Source of the DNA: an uncultured cyanobacterium
Lineage (GTDB): Bacteria; Cyanobacteriota; Cyanobacteriia; Cyanobacteriales; Nostocaceae
Reading direction: 5' to 3'
Length of the DNA: 62,361 nt
Assembly (NCBI GenBank): GCA_903848645.1
Contig: CAINGU010000044.1
Span: forward strand, 1 to 62,361
Position numbers and translations under genes: made by a program. The notes under the pieces were generated by a model. The model searched no databases. It was not told the origin of the DNA and saw nothing but the letters and a program-made list of their open reading frames with translations. This document shows positions 26,335 through 35,921 of this stretch, one piece after another (position 1 is the stretch's first letter; every line of letters begins with the position of its first letter).

Positions 26335-28083
26335 TTAAAACCTGAAGGTAGTCCGCAGCCAACCAACGACACTGGCGGGATTAGTGGAATCTGAGTTAGG
26401 TGCAGTAATCCAAATTACTCCAGGAGTAATTTCAATATTGTCAGTAAGTTTATATTGGTACCATCCTTCAATTTGCAGGTCGAGATTTTTGTCTGCTTGA
26501 CCCTTACCCGCTCCTAAATTTACATTTGAACTAAGTGAAGTTAGTGTAGGTGCCATACCCACAAAAAGAGCGCCTAAGTTACCTTTTTTGCCCAAATCGG
26601 GAGATGTTAGTCCTACTCCCCAGTTCCATACTTGACCATCTCCTTGTCCCAAATAACGATGGGCTGAATAACCTACAAAACTATTAATTGTCAACTTCGG
26701 ATTAAGTTTATATAATGCCCCAATACCATAAAGGTTTCCTAATGTTCCTGCTCCCAGTACGGTACTGTTTGCCAAGTTACTCCCAGCCGCAGGTCCAAAG
26801 TTTGTTCCCCCTTGACCCACTGTTCCTGGTGGGCTGTAGGTATTAGCGTAACTCAAACCCAGCCGAAAATTTTTCTTGGGGCTAAAGTATGTTATTTGTC
26901 CAAAGGCTACATATCTGCCTGTAAATAAGCCATTATTAGGTGTGGGATCATTACCATTAGGAGCAGTGTATGATAACCCTAATTGCAACTGCTTACTGAG
27001 TTCGTGAACTATAGCAATTCCTGGACCTGTGTCTCCATAATTATAGACCATGTTTCGCCGGGAAAATCGTGTAATCCCATTATTAGCAGCCCCTTCAAAT
27101 GGGTTAGTTGGACCACTTAAGCCGGTCTCATTAGCTCCATCAGACTGGGCAAAAATGTTAAATTGGGTCTTTTTACCAATTGGAAAACGATAACGGATAC
27201 CACCAACATAAAACTGATTGGGTGCATAACTAGGGCTGGCATTATCGGACGTTCTCCCGTCATAAGTTCCAAAAATTCCCCCGGTGGGATTATTGGTGCT
27301 GAGTCCAGTCCCAGTTCCTTTAGGATTAGGTAATCCACCTAATGAGTTAATATTTCCACCTGTGAGCAGTATCCGTAGTTGATCTTTACCAGTAAAACTA
27401 GTGTTTAACAATAAGCGAATTTGGTCTTGAAGTGTGACGGTGCGAGGTGCTGGTTGCTTAGTGACAACGTTGTTACCAGCTAAAACGCTGCCCAGAACAA
27501 ACTGGGCTGTACCTGAAAGTTTAGTTGTTGTTGAGAATTGATGAGCTTCTAATTCTGTTGTTCGTGCTTCTATTGTGTCTAATCTTCCGCGTAATACAGC
27601 CAGTTCGGTATTAAATTCTTCAGTTAGTCTTTGTATAGTTTCCAAATCTGTTTTTACAGCTAAATCAGATGTGGTTGAGGTAATAAGTTTATTGACTTGA
27701 TCTAAGCAAGCATTTAATCCTGCGGCAAATTCGTAGCGACTTAAGGCATGATTACCTTTAAATGTGCTATCTGGATAACCAGCAATACAACCATATCGTT
27801 CTACTAAAGATTGCAAAGCTTGAAATGCCCAGTCACTTGGTTGGACATCTGAAAGCTGGGATACAGATGTAAGTTGTGACTCATCTGATGAAGAGGAAGA
27901 TTCTGTTTGGGTAACGTTGTCAGAGTCAGGAATATTTGCGCTGATGGGTAGTAAAGTTTCTTTACCTATTGTCTCATTTTCTCCTTTTCTTTCACTGGCA
28001 AGAGTTTTTGTACTAGCTGCTAAGACTAACAAAAATACAGACATTGGCAAAGTAAGCAATAAATTCCCAGCAATTTTTTTCAT
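26335..28083 (-). CDS. SLH-domain iron-uptake/OprB-type porin
   Basis: A 582-aa outer-membrane protein from the ATG at 28083 with a GGAG upstream; a start at 28101 would add six residues before the signal peptide. The signal peptide is LLLTLPMSVFLLVLAAST. An SLH domain follows (QPSDWAFQALQSLVERYGCI, then YPDSTFKGNHALSRYEFAAG), then a coiled coil (LETIQRLTEEFNTELAVLRG). The remainder is a beta-barrel ending in WLRTTFRF with a terminal Phe. This cyanobacterial family imports small solutes or iron. Its location inside the sulfonate cluster and the shared upstream motif suggest outer-membrane uptake of organosulfur compounds. Confidence 0.88.
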   Translation of the reverse strand: MKKIAGNLLLTLPMSVFLLVLAASTKTLASERKGENETIGKETLLPISANIPDSDNVTQTESSSSSDESQLTSVSQLSDVQPSDWAFQALQSLVERYGCIAGYPDSTFKGNHALSRYEFAAGLNACLDQVNKLITSTTSDLAVKTDLETIQRLTEEFNTELAVLRGRLDTIEARTTELEAHQFSTTTKLSGTAQFVLGSVLAGNNVVTKQPAPRTVTLQDQIRLLLNTSFTGKDQLRILLTGGNINSLGGLPNPKGTGTGLSTNNPTGGIFGTYDGRTSDNASPSYAPNQFYVGGIRYRFPIGKKTQFNIFAQSDGANETGLSGPTNPFEGAANNGITRFSRRNMVYNYGDTGPGIAIVHELSKQLQLGLSYTAPNGNDPTPNNGLFTGRYVAFGQITYFSPKKNFRLGLSYANTYSPPGTVGQGGTNFGPAAGSNLANSTVLGAGTLGNLYGIGALYKLNPKLTINSFVGYSAHRYLGQGDGQVWNWGVGLTSPDLGKKGNLGALFVGMAPTLTSLSSNVNLGAGKGQADKNLDLQIEGWYQYKLTDNIEITPGVIWITAPNSDSTNPASVVGWLRTTFRF

Positions 28084-28266
28084 TTTGATAACTCCACACA
28101 CACAATTTGATTCTGCGCGAAATCACAGAGGATTTCTCGCTTACCACAGAGAAAAGAACGAAATTTCTGAGATAGAATTTCCCTGTTACAGGTCTATTTC
28201 AACTAGTTTTGTATTCGTAATGACATGAAAGCCTATAGTAGTGACTAAATTACCTTATTCATTAAA

Positions 28267-28294
28267 ATACGTTAATTTGGTCAAGTTACTGTAG
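28267..28294. promoter_or_regulatory. organosulfur regulon motif between porin and aldo-keto reductase
   Basis: Left arm ATACGTTAA and right arm TTACTGTAG, ten bases apart, in the 447-bp divergent region between the porin and the aldo-keto reductase. It is 184 bp from the porin start and 237 bp from the reductase start. No other gene is visible in this stretch. Confidence 0.6.
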
Positions 28295-28530
28295 TTAATC
28301 TTTGATAGATAGCAGTATTTCACAAAAAATCTAGAATTTGAGTATTGCTGGATACATTTTTTATAATTTTAAATTAATTGCTACAAAGGGTTGTATATCT
28401 TAAATTTGTATGATAGTATACGTTTTCAGATATTAACTCCGCTAAATCAATAGATTTAGTGTAGTTTTATGAAATAGTCATATTTTTAGTTTTTGTAGCA
28501 AAATAAAATGAGGAGAATTATTCAAACATT

Positions 28531-29571
28531 ATGAAATACAACCAACTTGGTGCAAGCGACCTCAATGTTTCAGAAATTTGCTTGGGAACGATGACCTATG
28601 GACATCAAAATAGTATTGAAGAAGCTCATGAGCAACTTGACTATGCTGTAGCGCAAGGGATTAATTTCCTAGATGCTGCGGAAATGTATCCCGTCCCTCC
28701 TCGCGGTGAAACCCAAGGAAAAACTGAGGCTTATATTGGGGAATGGTTAAAGAAACAGCAACGAGATAAACTGATAGTTGCTACTAAAATTGCAGGTCCC
28801 GGTCGTCCTTTTTCCTGGTTGAGAGGTGGAAATAATAAAGTTGACCGTGATAATATTGCACAGGCGGTAGATGATAGTTTGCAGAGATTACAAACGGATT
28901 ATATAGATTTGTATCAAATTCATTGGCCTGATCGTTATGTTCCCACATTTGGACAGACAAGTTATAATCCAGAATTAGAAAGGAAAACTGTGCCTATTGC
29001 GGAACAGTTACAGGCGTTTGCTAATGTGATTAAATCTGGGAAAATTCGCTATCTAGGTCTAAGCAATGAAACGCCTTGGGGGGTAAGTGAGTTTGTTCGC
29101 ATTGCTAATGAATTGGGATTACCTAAAGTTCTGACAACTCAAAATGCTTACAATTTACTCAATCGTAATTTTGAATCAGGTTTAGCTGAAGTTTCTCGTT
29201 ATACAGATGTTGGTTTATTGGCTTATAGTCCTCTTGGGTTTGGGTTTTTAACTGGTAAATACATAGAAAATCAACAATTAGAAAATACGAGAATATCCCT
29301 ATTTTCAGGTTTTGGACAACGTTATTTAAAACCCAATGTCCAAGAAGCGGTTAAGGCTTATGTGGAGGTTGCTAAAAAGTATAATCTGTCACCTGCCCAA
29401 TTAGCGATCGCATTTGTCAAAAGTAGTTGGTTTGTGAAAAGCACAATTATTGGCGCAACAACTTTGGCACAATTGCAAGAAAATATAGATAGTGTCAATT
29501 TGGTTTTAGATAAAGAGATTTTCGCAGAATTGGATGCAATTCATACTCGTTATCCTAATCCAGCACCTTAA
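28531..29571 (+). CDS. aldo/keto reductase (Tas-like)
   Basis: A 346-aa NADP(H)-dependent barrel enzyme. The catalytic Asp and Tyr are in FLDAAEMYPVPP, the Lys in KLIVATKIAGPG and the His in YQIHWPDRY. The cofactor end reads YSPLGFGFLTGKY and TIIGATTLAQLQENID. It resembles the Tas protein of enteric bacteria. It opens the plus-strand metabolic cluster of the organosulfur region and probably reduces an aldehyde or ketone such as those released by desulfonation. Confidence 0.87.
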   Translation: MKYNQLGASDLNVSEICLGTMTYGHQNSIEEAHEQLDYAVAQGINFLDAAEMYPVPPRGETQGKTEAYIGEWLKKQQRDKLIVATKIAGPGRPFSWLRGGNNKVDRDNIAQAVDDSLQRLQTDYIDLYQIHWPDRYVPTFGQTSYNPELERKTVPIAEQLQAFANVIKSGKIRYLGLSNETPWGVSEFVRIANELGLPKVLTTQNAYNLLNRNFESGLAEVSRYTDVGLLAYSPLGFGFLTGKYIENQQLENTRISLFSGFGQRYLKPNVQEAVKAYVEVAKKYNLSPAQLAIAFVKSSWFVKSTIIGATTLAQLQENIDSVNLVLDKEIFAELDAIHTRYPNPAP

Positions 29572-29580
29572 CCGAAAAAT

Positions 29581-29692
29581 GCCCGCAGACTAGAAGTCTG
29601 GGGCTATACAAACAAAGCCCACCTGTGTGGGCTAAGATTTAGTCCCCGTAGGCGGACTTAGTTTGTGTAGACGCGAATTCTATTCGCTTTAG
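29581..29692. repeat. dispersed hairpin repeat (GACTAGAAGTC family)
   Basis: CAGACTAGAAGTCTGGGGCT, then AAAGCCCACCTGTGTGGGCT and a closing arm with GTAGACGCGAATTC. Nested hairpins of this type recur in the window at 45985-46093 and 47423-47561, always between genes. Confidence 0.7.
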
Positions 29693-29699
29693 AAAAAAA

Positions 29700-30686
29700 A
29701 TGTTATTATCTGATTCTGTTACTATTACTGATGTAGAAGCAGCGCAAAAAAGGCTTTTGGGTATTGCTCATCAAACACCAGTAATTACTTCTAATACTTT
29801 CAATAAACTGACTAAAAGCCAAGTATTTTTTAAATGCGAAAATTTTCAACGGACAGGAGCATTTAAGTTTCGTGGTGCTTATAATGCCTTAGTCCAATTA
29901 TCAGTAAAGCAGAAAATAAAAGGGGTGATTACGTATTCTTCAGGAAATCATGGACAAGCGATCGCTCTTGCTGGTAAATTACTCAATATTCCCACCATTG
30001 TAGTTATGCCTGATGATGCACCGATAGTCAAACAAACTGCTACTCGCGGTTATGGTGCGGAAGTCATTTTGTATAACAGTGATACAATTAACCGGGAAGA
30101 ATTAACCAAAAGTCTCGCAACAGAAAGGCAATTAACTTTAATTCCACCTTATGATCATCCTCATGTCATTGCTGGACAAGGTACAACTGCATTAGAACTA
30201 ATTCAAGAAGTTGGTTCACTGGACTTGTTATTAGTATGTTGTGGTGGTGGTGGATTAATTTCTGGTTGTGCAGTTGCTACAAAAGCAGTTTTACCTAATT
30301 GTAAAATAATTGGTGTAGAACCAGAATTAGCGGATGATGCGACTCGCTCCTTTTACACCAAAACTCTGCAAATTGTCCATAATCCCCAGACCATTGCTGA
30401 TGGTGTAAGAACTCCCTGCTTGGGTAAAATTACCTTTCCCCTAGTCTTGCAATATGTAGATGATATGGTGACTGTATCGGAAGCAGCCATCATTCGCACC
30501 ATGTTTTTTATTTGGGAACGGTTAAAAATCGTTGTTGAACCCACCGGAGTCATAGCCGCAGCCGCATTATTAGAAGGTGTAGTAAAAGTGCCAGGCGCGA
30601 GAATTGGCGTAATTATCAGTGGTGGAAACGTAGATTTATTGCAAGTTAGTCAATTGAAACAACTTGATCATCTTTTGCATTACTAG
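29700..30686 (+). CDS. PLP-dependent threonine/serine dehydratase-like enzyme
   Basis: A 328-aa fold-type II PLP enzyme. The Schiff-base Lys is in GAFKFRGAYNAL, the phosphate-binding glycines are in CCGGGGLISG, and the Asn-loop is SSGNHGQAIALAG. Length fits the single-domain dehydratase or serine racemase group without a regulatory ACT domain. In an organosulfur cluster the substrate may be an amino-sulfonate or hydroxyamino acid intermediate, but nothing in the sequence fixes this. It is separated from the preceding gene by a dispersed repeat. Confidence 0.85.
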   Translation: MLLSDSVTITDVEAAQKRLLGIAHQTPVITSNTFNKLTKSQVFFKCENFQRTGAFKFRGAYNALVQLSVKQKIKGVITYSSGNHGQAIALAGKLLNIPTIVVMPDDAPIVKQTATRGYGAEVILYNSDTINREELTKSLATERQLTLIPPYDHPHVIAGQGTTALELIQEVGSLDLLLVCCGGGGLISGCAVATKAVLPNCKIIGVEPELADDATRSFYTKTLQIVHNPQTIADGVRTPCLGKITFPLVLQYVDDMVTVSEAAIIRTMFFIWERLKIVVEPTGVIAAAALLEGVVKVPGARIGVIISGGNVDLLQVSQLKQLDHLLHY

Positions 30687-30748
30687 CTTAATTATCTAAC
30701 TACTTGATTTTCTCCAAATTGATATGGTAGTCTATATTTATATTTAAT

Positions 30749-30776
30749 CTACGGTTTGTTGATAGACTTACCGTAA
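30749..30776. promoter_or_regulatory. organosulfur regulon motif upstream of the methyltransferase operon
   Basis: Left arm CTACGGTTT and right arm TTACCGTAA around GTTGATAGAC. It is close to the window consensus, 68 bp upstream of the methyltransferase ATG. Confidence 0.7.
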
Positions 30777-30843
30777 TTAAATACCAAAGTGATCAAAAAC
30801 ACTGTTGAGAATCTGAATTTTTAGCAATCGGGAATTTTCTTTT

Positions 30844-31500
30844 ATGCCAAAAGATTGGTTAGAATGGCACGATCTTTACAATAGCGAACCCAAATTACAG
30901 CAACGTCTAGAAATCGTGCAGGAATATATTTCCTATAGTTTAGATAACTCCCCAACAGGGGCTATTCGTGTAGTTAGTGCTTGCGCTGGTGATGGACGAG
31001 ATTTATTAGGAACTTTAGCAAATCATCCTCGCGCTAAAGATGTATATGCAAGATTAGTAGAAATCAATCCCCAGTTAGTTGAACATGGCCGCACAACTAT
31101 AGAATCATTGGGTCTAACAAAACAAATTGAGTTTATCAATGGTGATGCAACTGCTGCTGATAACTATATAGGAGCAGTACCAGCAGATATTGTGATTGTT
31201 TGTGGTATTTTTGGCAATTTAGCTGATGAAAATGAACTCAATCGGTTATTAGGAAACTTGAGTTTTCTGAGTAAAAAAGGTGCTTTTGTTCTCTGGACTC
31301 GTGGACATTCTAACGGTATTGCTTATTCAGAAACCGTGCGTAAATACTTCCGTGATTTTGGATTTGAGGAAGTTAACTTTAAATACACAGCAACAGGAGA
31401 TATGGGAGTAGGGATTCATCGTTATTTAGGTGAAAATTTACCTACACCCAAAGAAGAAAAACTATTTGTATTTTCTGGTGTTCCAAATAAGGCGAGGTAA
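30844..31500 (+). CDS. class I SAM-dependent methyltransferase
   Basis: A 218-aa Rossmann methyltransferase. Motif I is VVSACAGDGRDLLG, the acidic loop is LVEINPQLVEHG, and motif II is EFINGDATAA. A late TATGDMGVGIHRYLG follows. The substrate is unknown. It is the first gene of the operon continuing with GST (3-bp gap), the PTP-like protein and the SDR, and has the regulon motif in its promoter. Confidence 0.8.
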   Translation: MPKDWLEWHDLYNSEPKLQQRLEIVQEYISYSLDNSPTGAIRVVSACAGDGRDLLGTLANHPRAKDVYARLVEINPQLVEHGRTTIESLGLTKQIEFINGDATAADNYIGAVPADIVIVCGIFGNLADENELNRLLGNLSFLSKKGAFVLWTRGHSNGIAYSETVRKYFRDFGFEEVNFKYTATGDMGVGIHRYLGENLPTPKEEKLFVFSGVPNKAR

Positions 31501-31503
31501 GAA

Positions 31504-32715
31504 ATGTCTATTGCAAGCACTACCATATCCAATTGGGATCAATTATTAGAAACTGCTCGACAAAATACCCCCGCCCGTCGAGTTAAACGACCAGGACAAG
31601 CACCTTCTACTGCTCCTATTCCTAGCAGTTATCATAAACTTCCAATCAATCAAAAACCACCAGTATTGTTATATCGTGATAGTAACTCTTGGTGTCCTTT
31701 TTGTGAAAGAGTTTGGTTTGCGTTAGAAGAAAAACAAATTCCCTTTGAAACAGAATTTATTGATCTGAGTAATAAACCTAAATGGTACACAGATTTAGTC
31801 CCAACAACCCTTGTTCCCGCAGCAAATATTGAGGGTAAGTTAGTTTATGAATCTAAAGACATTCTTTTAGAATTGGAAGAACACTTTGGAGAAACATTGT
31901 TACCTGAAAATCCAGAAGAAAATGCTCTGGCTAGACAATGGATTGAGGATGCAGAAACCAATGGTTTCCGGGATATTACCTATAAATTTTTGAGACAACC
32001 TCCAGAAGATGCCAAAGAATTAGCAAATTTACAGGCAGAATTTGAAGCTAAATTAGACGAAATTGAGAAAACTTTGGGTAGATATCCAAAACCCTATTTT
32101 TTATCAACATTTAGCCTGGTAGATATTATGTATAGTCCCCATTTAGATAGATTGGCGGCTAATTTACCAGTATATAGAGGATATCACATCAAAGGAAATC
32201 CTCGTTTTCCTCTCATCAATGTTTGGTTTGCAGCACTTAAAAAACGTCCTGCTTACAACCGAGTTAAATCAGACAATATTACTAATAATTTACTTTTACG
32301 GCGCAGATTTGGTGTAGAACCTATTGGTAATCCCTTACCTTTAGATTTAGCTGATGCTGAATTTATTGAATATCGGGCAGAAGCGGCAGAAAGATTGAGT
32401 GATAATCGAGAAACTGCTATTGGTGATATTCTCAAAAACTCAGGAGTTCAATCTTTAGGTGATATCTCAATAATCAAAGAAGTTGTTGATTTTCACCTCA
32501 GACTATTAGCTGATTATCTCCTTAATGGTAATAACGAACTCTTACTAGGAGGAAGAACTGGAGGAAAAGAAAGTATAGATCCCATTATCGCGGCTACAGG
32601 GGCTATTACACTGGCTTATGTGAGAAATAGGATTTGTGCGCCACGCGATATGAGTGCTGGTGCTGCAACCGCATTACGAGCCGCAGCAGATAAGGTTTTG
32701 GCATCTATTTATTGA
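31504..32715 (+). CDS. glutathione S-transferase family protein with C-terminal extension
   Basis: A 403-aa protein. A thioredoxin-fold GST N-domain (about residues 50-130) carries NSWCPFCERVWFALEEKQIP with a CPFC pair, and LVPTTLVPAANIEG gives the cis-Pro. The all-helical C-domain follows. It is about 120 residues longer than a standard GST; the extra C-terminal part (DNRETAIGDILKNSG onwards) is not one I recognise. Glutathione-dependent cleavage of a C-S bond or conjugation would suit the cluster. Confidence 0.82.
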   Translation: MSIASTTISNWDQLLETARQNTPARRVKRPGQAPSTAPIPSSYHKLPINQKPPVLLYRDSNSWCPFCERVWFALEEKQIPFETEFIDLSNKPKWYTDLVPTTLVPAANIEGKLVYESKDILLELEEHFGETLLPENPEENALARQWIEDAETNGFRDITYKFLRQPPEDAKELANLQAEFEAKLDEIEKTLGRYPKPYFLSTFSLVDIMYSPHLDRLAANLPVYRGYHIKGNPRFPLINVWFAALKKRPAYNRVKSDNITNNLLLRRRFGVEPIGNPLPLDLADAEFIEYRAEAAERLSDNRETAIGDILKNSGVQSLGDISIIKEVVDFHLRLLADYLLNGNNELLLGGRTGGKESIDPIIAATGAITLAYVRNRICAPRDMSAGAATALRAAADKVLASIY

Positions 32716-32742
32716 TTCCATTTCATCCAAAGAGGAATTAAA

Positions 32743-33183
32743 ATGACTGATTTTAAAAAGATTAATGATGATTTGAGTATCGCTGGACAAATTTCATCCG
32801 AGGAATTAAAACAATTGGCAATAGGAGGTTTTAAATCAGTTTTAAATTTACGTTCTCCTGATGAAAATGGTTTTTTCCATGATGAAAAGCAAGAAGCACA
32901 AATTGTAGGATTGGAATATACAAACATTCCTTTAAATTCTCAAGCACCAAATCAAGAATTAACAGCAGAAGCAATTCTAGAAATTGATCATTTACCCAAA
33001 CCAATTTTAATTCACTGTGCTGGTGGTGCAAGAGCCGGAGGAGTAGCCCTAATTGCAGAAGCAATTCAATCAGGTTTTACTTATGAAGAAATCGCTCAAA
33101 AAGCTAATGAATTCAGCATTAATTTAGAACAGCCACATCTCAAGCAATTTCTCGTAGAAAATTTTGCAGTTAAGCAAATTTAG
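32743..33183 (+). CDS. PTP-like phosphatase / beta-lactamase-hydrolase-like protein (DUF442 type)
   Basis: A 146-aa protein beginning DFKKINDDLSIAGQISSEEL and SVLNLRSPDENG, the pattern of the DUF442/BLH phosphatase-like family. The P-loop reads ILIHCAGGARAGG, giving Cys and Arg four residues apart, as in relatives with HCASGNR. Such domains are often joined to sulfur-metabolism proteins such as persulfide dioxygenases and rhodaneses. It has a good GAGG ribosome site and sits in the operon after the GST. Confidence 0.75.
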   Translation: MTDFKKINDDLSIAGQISSEELKQLAIGGFKSVLNLRSPDENGFFHDEKQEAQIVGLEYTNIPLNSQAPNQELTAEAILEIDHLPKPILIHCAGGARAGGVALIAEAIQSGFTYEEIAQKANEFSINLEQPHLKQFLVENFAVKQI

Positions 33184-33231
33184 TTTTTCTGTGATTATTT
33201 TGTTTGTAAATTTATCAAAGGTGCAATTTCT

Positions 33232-34032
33232 ATGAGTTTAGAACTAAATCTATCGGGTAAAACAGCAATTGTTACAGGTGGTAGTGCAGGAATTGGGTTA
33301 GCTACCGCCAAAGGTTTATATAGTGAAGGTGTGAATGTCGTTATTGCTGCTCGCAATCAAGAAAGATTGGCACAAGCCGTAATTGATATCCAATCTTCAC
33401 CCATAACTGGAACTAAAATAATTGGCATTAGTGCTGACTTAACTAAAGCAGAAGATGTTGAAAAAGTTGTCTCTAAAACTTTAGAACAATTTGGTAAAAT
33501 TGACATCTTGATTAATAATGCTGGTTCAGCCCGCGCTGGGTCTTTTTTAGAATTGAGTGATGAAGCATTTTTAGATGCTTGGAATTTAAAACTTTTGGGT
33601 TACATTCGCTTTGTGAGAGCCGTTGTACCTCATCTGAAAAAACAGGGTAATGGAAGTATTGTTAACGTTATTGGTGGTGCTGGAAGGACACCCCGCCCCA
33701 ACTTTCTACCAGGAGGAACAACAAACGCCGCATTGCTCAACTTTACACGGGGCATTTCTAAAGAATTAGCCCTAGATAATATTAGAATTAATGCCATTTC
33801 TCCAGGATTAACAGACACAGAAAGAGCCAAAACTTTAGCAGTCCAAAATGCCCAAAGCTTGGGTATTACTGTGGATGAATATAAAGCCCAAGCAGTGAAA
33901 TCAATACCTTTAGGAAAAATAGTCAAACCTGAAGAAATTGCATCTCTAGCTTTATTTTTAGTTTCTGATTTAGCTGCTTCTATTACTGGTGTAGAAATTC
34001 AAGTTGATGGTGGAAGTACACCTGGAGTTTAA
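33232..34032 (+). CDS. short-chain dehydrogenase/reductase lacking YxxxK
   Basis: A 266-aa Rossmann protein with the cofactor motif TGGSAGIGLATAKGL and the NNAGSAR structural motif. At the active site, where SDRs have Y-x-x-x-K, this protein reads FLPGGTTNAALLNFTRG, so both the Tyr and the Lys are absent. The C-terminal LTDTERAKTL and EIQVDGGSTPGV are standard. It either uses different chemistry or has a non-redox role. It ends 8 bp before a dispersed repeat. Confidence 0.85.
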   Translation: MSLELNLSGKTAIVTGGSAGIGLATAKGLYSEGVNVVIAARNQERLAQAVIDIQSSPITGTKIIGISADLTKAEDVEKVVSKTLEQFGKIDILINNAGSARAGSFLELSDEAFLDAWNLKLLGYIRFVRAVVPHLKKQGNGSIVNVIGGAGRTPRPNFLPGGTTNAALLNFTRGISKELALDNIRINAISPGLTDTERAKTLAVQNAQSLGITVDEYKAQAVKSIPLGKIVKPEEIASLALFLVSDLAASITGVEIQVDGGSTPGV

Positions 34033-34040
34033 GTTATTGC

Positions 34041-34116
34041 GTAGGTTGGGTTAAGCGACAGCACAACCCAACAAAATCCCAAAAATGTTGGGTTTCCTTA
34101 CGTCAACCCAACCTAC
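34041..34116. repeat. 76-bp dispersed hairpin repeat (GTAGGTTGGGTT family)
   Basis: Starts GTAGGTTGGGTTAAGCGACA and ends with AACCCAACCTAC, so its ends are inverted. A closely similar 76-bp copy is at 49365-49440 and a rearranged one at 35783-35895. Confidence 0.8.
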
Positions 34117-34154
34117 GATTCAATAAGTTGATGTTAAAAAAAAGAGGAATTTCC

Positions 34155-35780
34155 ATGACTCAGAAACAATTATTTTCCCAAGATAGTGATATTGATCAAA
34201 CCTTATTAGCTGATGTATTAGTAATTGGTGGTGGACCTGCTGGAACTTGGTCAGCGTGGAGTGCTGCTAATGCTGGTGCAAAAGTGGTTTTAGTAGATAA
34301 AGGCTATTGTGGTACAAGTGGTTGTGCAGCCGCATCAGGTAACGGTGTATGGTATGTTGCACCAGAACCCGACAGTCGAGAAGCTGCAATGGCTTCTAGA
34401 GAGGCTTTAGGAGGATTTTTATCTAGCCGAGATTGGATGCAACGGGTGCTAGATCAAACTTATGCGAACGTCAACCAACTAGCTGATTGGGGTTATCCTT
34501 TCCCTACAGATGAAGAAGGTAAACCATATCGGCGCAGTCTGCAAGGTCCAGAATATATGCGTTTGATGCGGCAACAAATAAAACGGGCAGGGGTGAAAAT
34601 TTTAGATCACAGTCCGGCTTTACAGTTGTTGGTAGATGCAGAAGGTGCTGTAGCTGGGGCAACGGGGATTAACCGTCAGACTGGTGAAAAGTGGGTTGTG
34701 CGTGCAGGTTCAGTGATCATTGCTACCGGAGGCTGTGCTTTCTTGAGTAAAGCCTTGGGTTGTAATGTGCTAACAGGTGATGGATATCTCATGGCGGCCG
34801 AAGCGGGTGCAGATATGTCAGGAATGGAGTTTTCCAACGCCTATGGCATCGCACCTGCTTTTTCTTCTGTCACCAAAACCTTATTCTATAATTGGGCAAC
34901 TTTCACCTACGAAGATGGGACACCTATCCCCGGTGCTGGTTCACAAAAAGGGCGTTCTGTGATTGCCGAAACTTTGATAACTCAACCAGTTTATTGCATC
35001 ATAGACAAAACCTCAGAAGAAATGCAGGTAACAATGCGGTTATCTCAACCCAATTTCTTTCTACCTTTTGATCGTGCAGGTATTAATCCCTTTACTCAAC
35101 GCTTCCCTGTAACTCTGCGTTTAGAGGGGACTGTCCGGGGTACAGGTGGCATTAGAATTACCGATTATACTTGTGCTACTTCAGTACGTGGACTCTATGC
35201 TGCTGGTGATGCAGCCACAAGGGAATTAATTTGTGGTGGTTTTACTGGTGGTGGTAGTCATAATGCCGCTTGGGCGCTATCTTCAGGGTATTGGGCAGGA
35301 CAGTCTGCCGCTACATACTCCCATAATTTAGGTTCACAAGCCAACCAAAGACCAGTTCAATCTGTAGGTACTGTAGGATTTATTTCTGGTAGTGAAAAAC
35401 AAATTCACAGTGAAGACATCATCAAAGCCACTCAAGCGGAAGTTTTTCCATATAACCGCAACTATTTCCGTAACGAACAAACTTTAACGGAATCATTGCA
35501 AAGATTACATTCTCTCTGGGATGAAATTCGCAATAGCCAAGTTACAGATAATAGTAATATTGTCCGCACCAGGGAAGCTGCGGGAATGGTAGCTACAGCC
35601 AGATGGATGTATAGCACTGCCTTGGAACGCAAAGAAACACGCGGAATGCACAAACATTTAGATTATCCAGAACAGGATATTAATCAACAACATCATTTAA
35701 TTAGTGGTGGTTTGGATCAAGTTTGGGTAAAAGCTACACCTATACAGGATACAAAAGCAAAAGAACTTGTAACTGTTTAA
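34155..35780 (+). CDS. APS-reductase-alpha/fumarate-reductase-like flavoprotein
   Basis: A 541-aa FAD protein from the ATG at 34155 (AGAGGAA upstream; the frame opens at 34128). The FAD dinucleotide fold is LVIGGGPAGTWSAWSAANAG. GTSGCAAASGNGVWYV resembles the isoalloxazine-contact segment of the fumarate reductase/AprA family. GLYAAGDAATRELICGGFTG is the second FAD-binding loop. It is followed by a two-cluster ferredoxin, the same pairing as AprA-AprB. It may pass electrons to or from an organosulfur intermediate; true APS reductase function is not claimed. Confidence 0.82.
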   Translation: MTQKQLFSQDSDIDQTLLADVLVIGGGPAGTWSAWSAANAGAKVVLVDKGYCGTSGCAAASGNGVWYVAPEPDSREAAMASREALGGFLSSRDWMQRVLDQTYANVNQLADWGYPFPTDEEGKPYRRSLQGPEYMRLMRQQIKRAGVKILDHSPALQLLVDAEGAVAGATGINRQTGEKWVVRAGSVIIATGGCAFLSKALGCNVLTGDGYLMAAEAGADMSGMEFSNAYGIAPAFSSVTKTLFYNWATFTYEDGTPIPGAGSQKGRSVIAETLITQPVYCIIDKTSEEMQVTMRLSQPNFFLPFDRAGINPFTQRFPVTLRLEGTVRGTGGIRITDYTCATSVRGLYAAGDAATRELICGGFTGGGSHNAAWALSSGYWAGQSAATYSHNLGSQANQRPVQSVGTVGFISGSEKQIHSEDIIKATQAEVFPYNRNYFRNEQTLTESLQRLHSLWDEIRNSQVTDNSNIVRTREAAGMVATARWMYSTALERKETRGMHKHLDYPEQDINQQHHLISGGLDQVWVKATPIQDTKAKELVTV

Positions 35781-35782
35781 TT

Positions 35783-35895
35783 GTAGGTTGGGTTTCCTTG
35801 CGTCAACCCAACATGATCAAAACTTTTGCTATGTTTCATTCTACTCAACATGATCATAACTTGTGTTGGGTTTCACTTCGTTCTACCCAACCTAC
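35783..35895. repeat. rearranged GTAGGTTGGGTT-family repeat
   Basis: A nested version of the repeat at 34041: GTAGGTTGGGTTTCC at the left, ACCCAACCTAC at the right, and an extra internal pair of CAACATGATCA units at 35809 and 35847. Confidence 0.65.
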
Positions 35896-35921
35896 ATCAA
35901 TATTAATTTTGGATTTTTATT

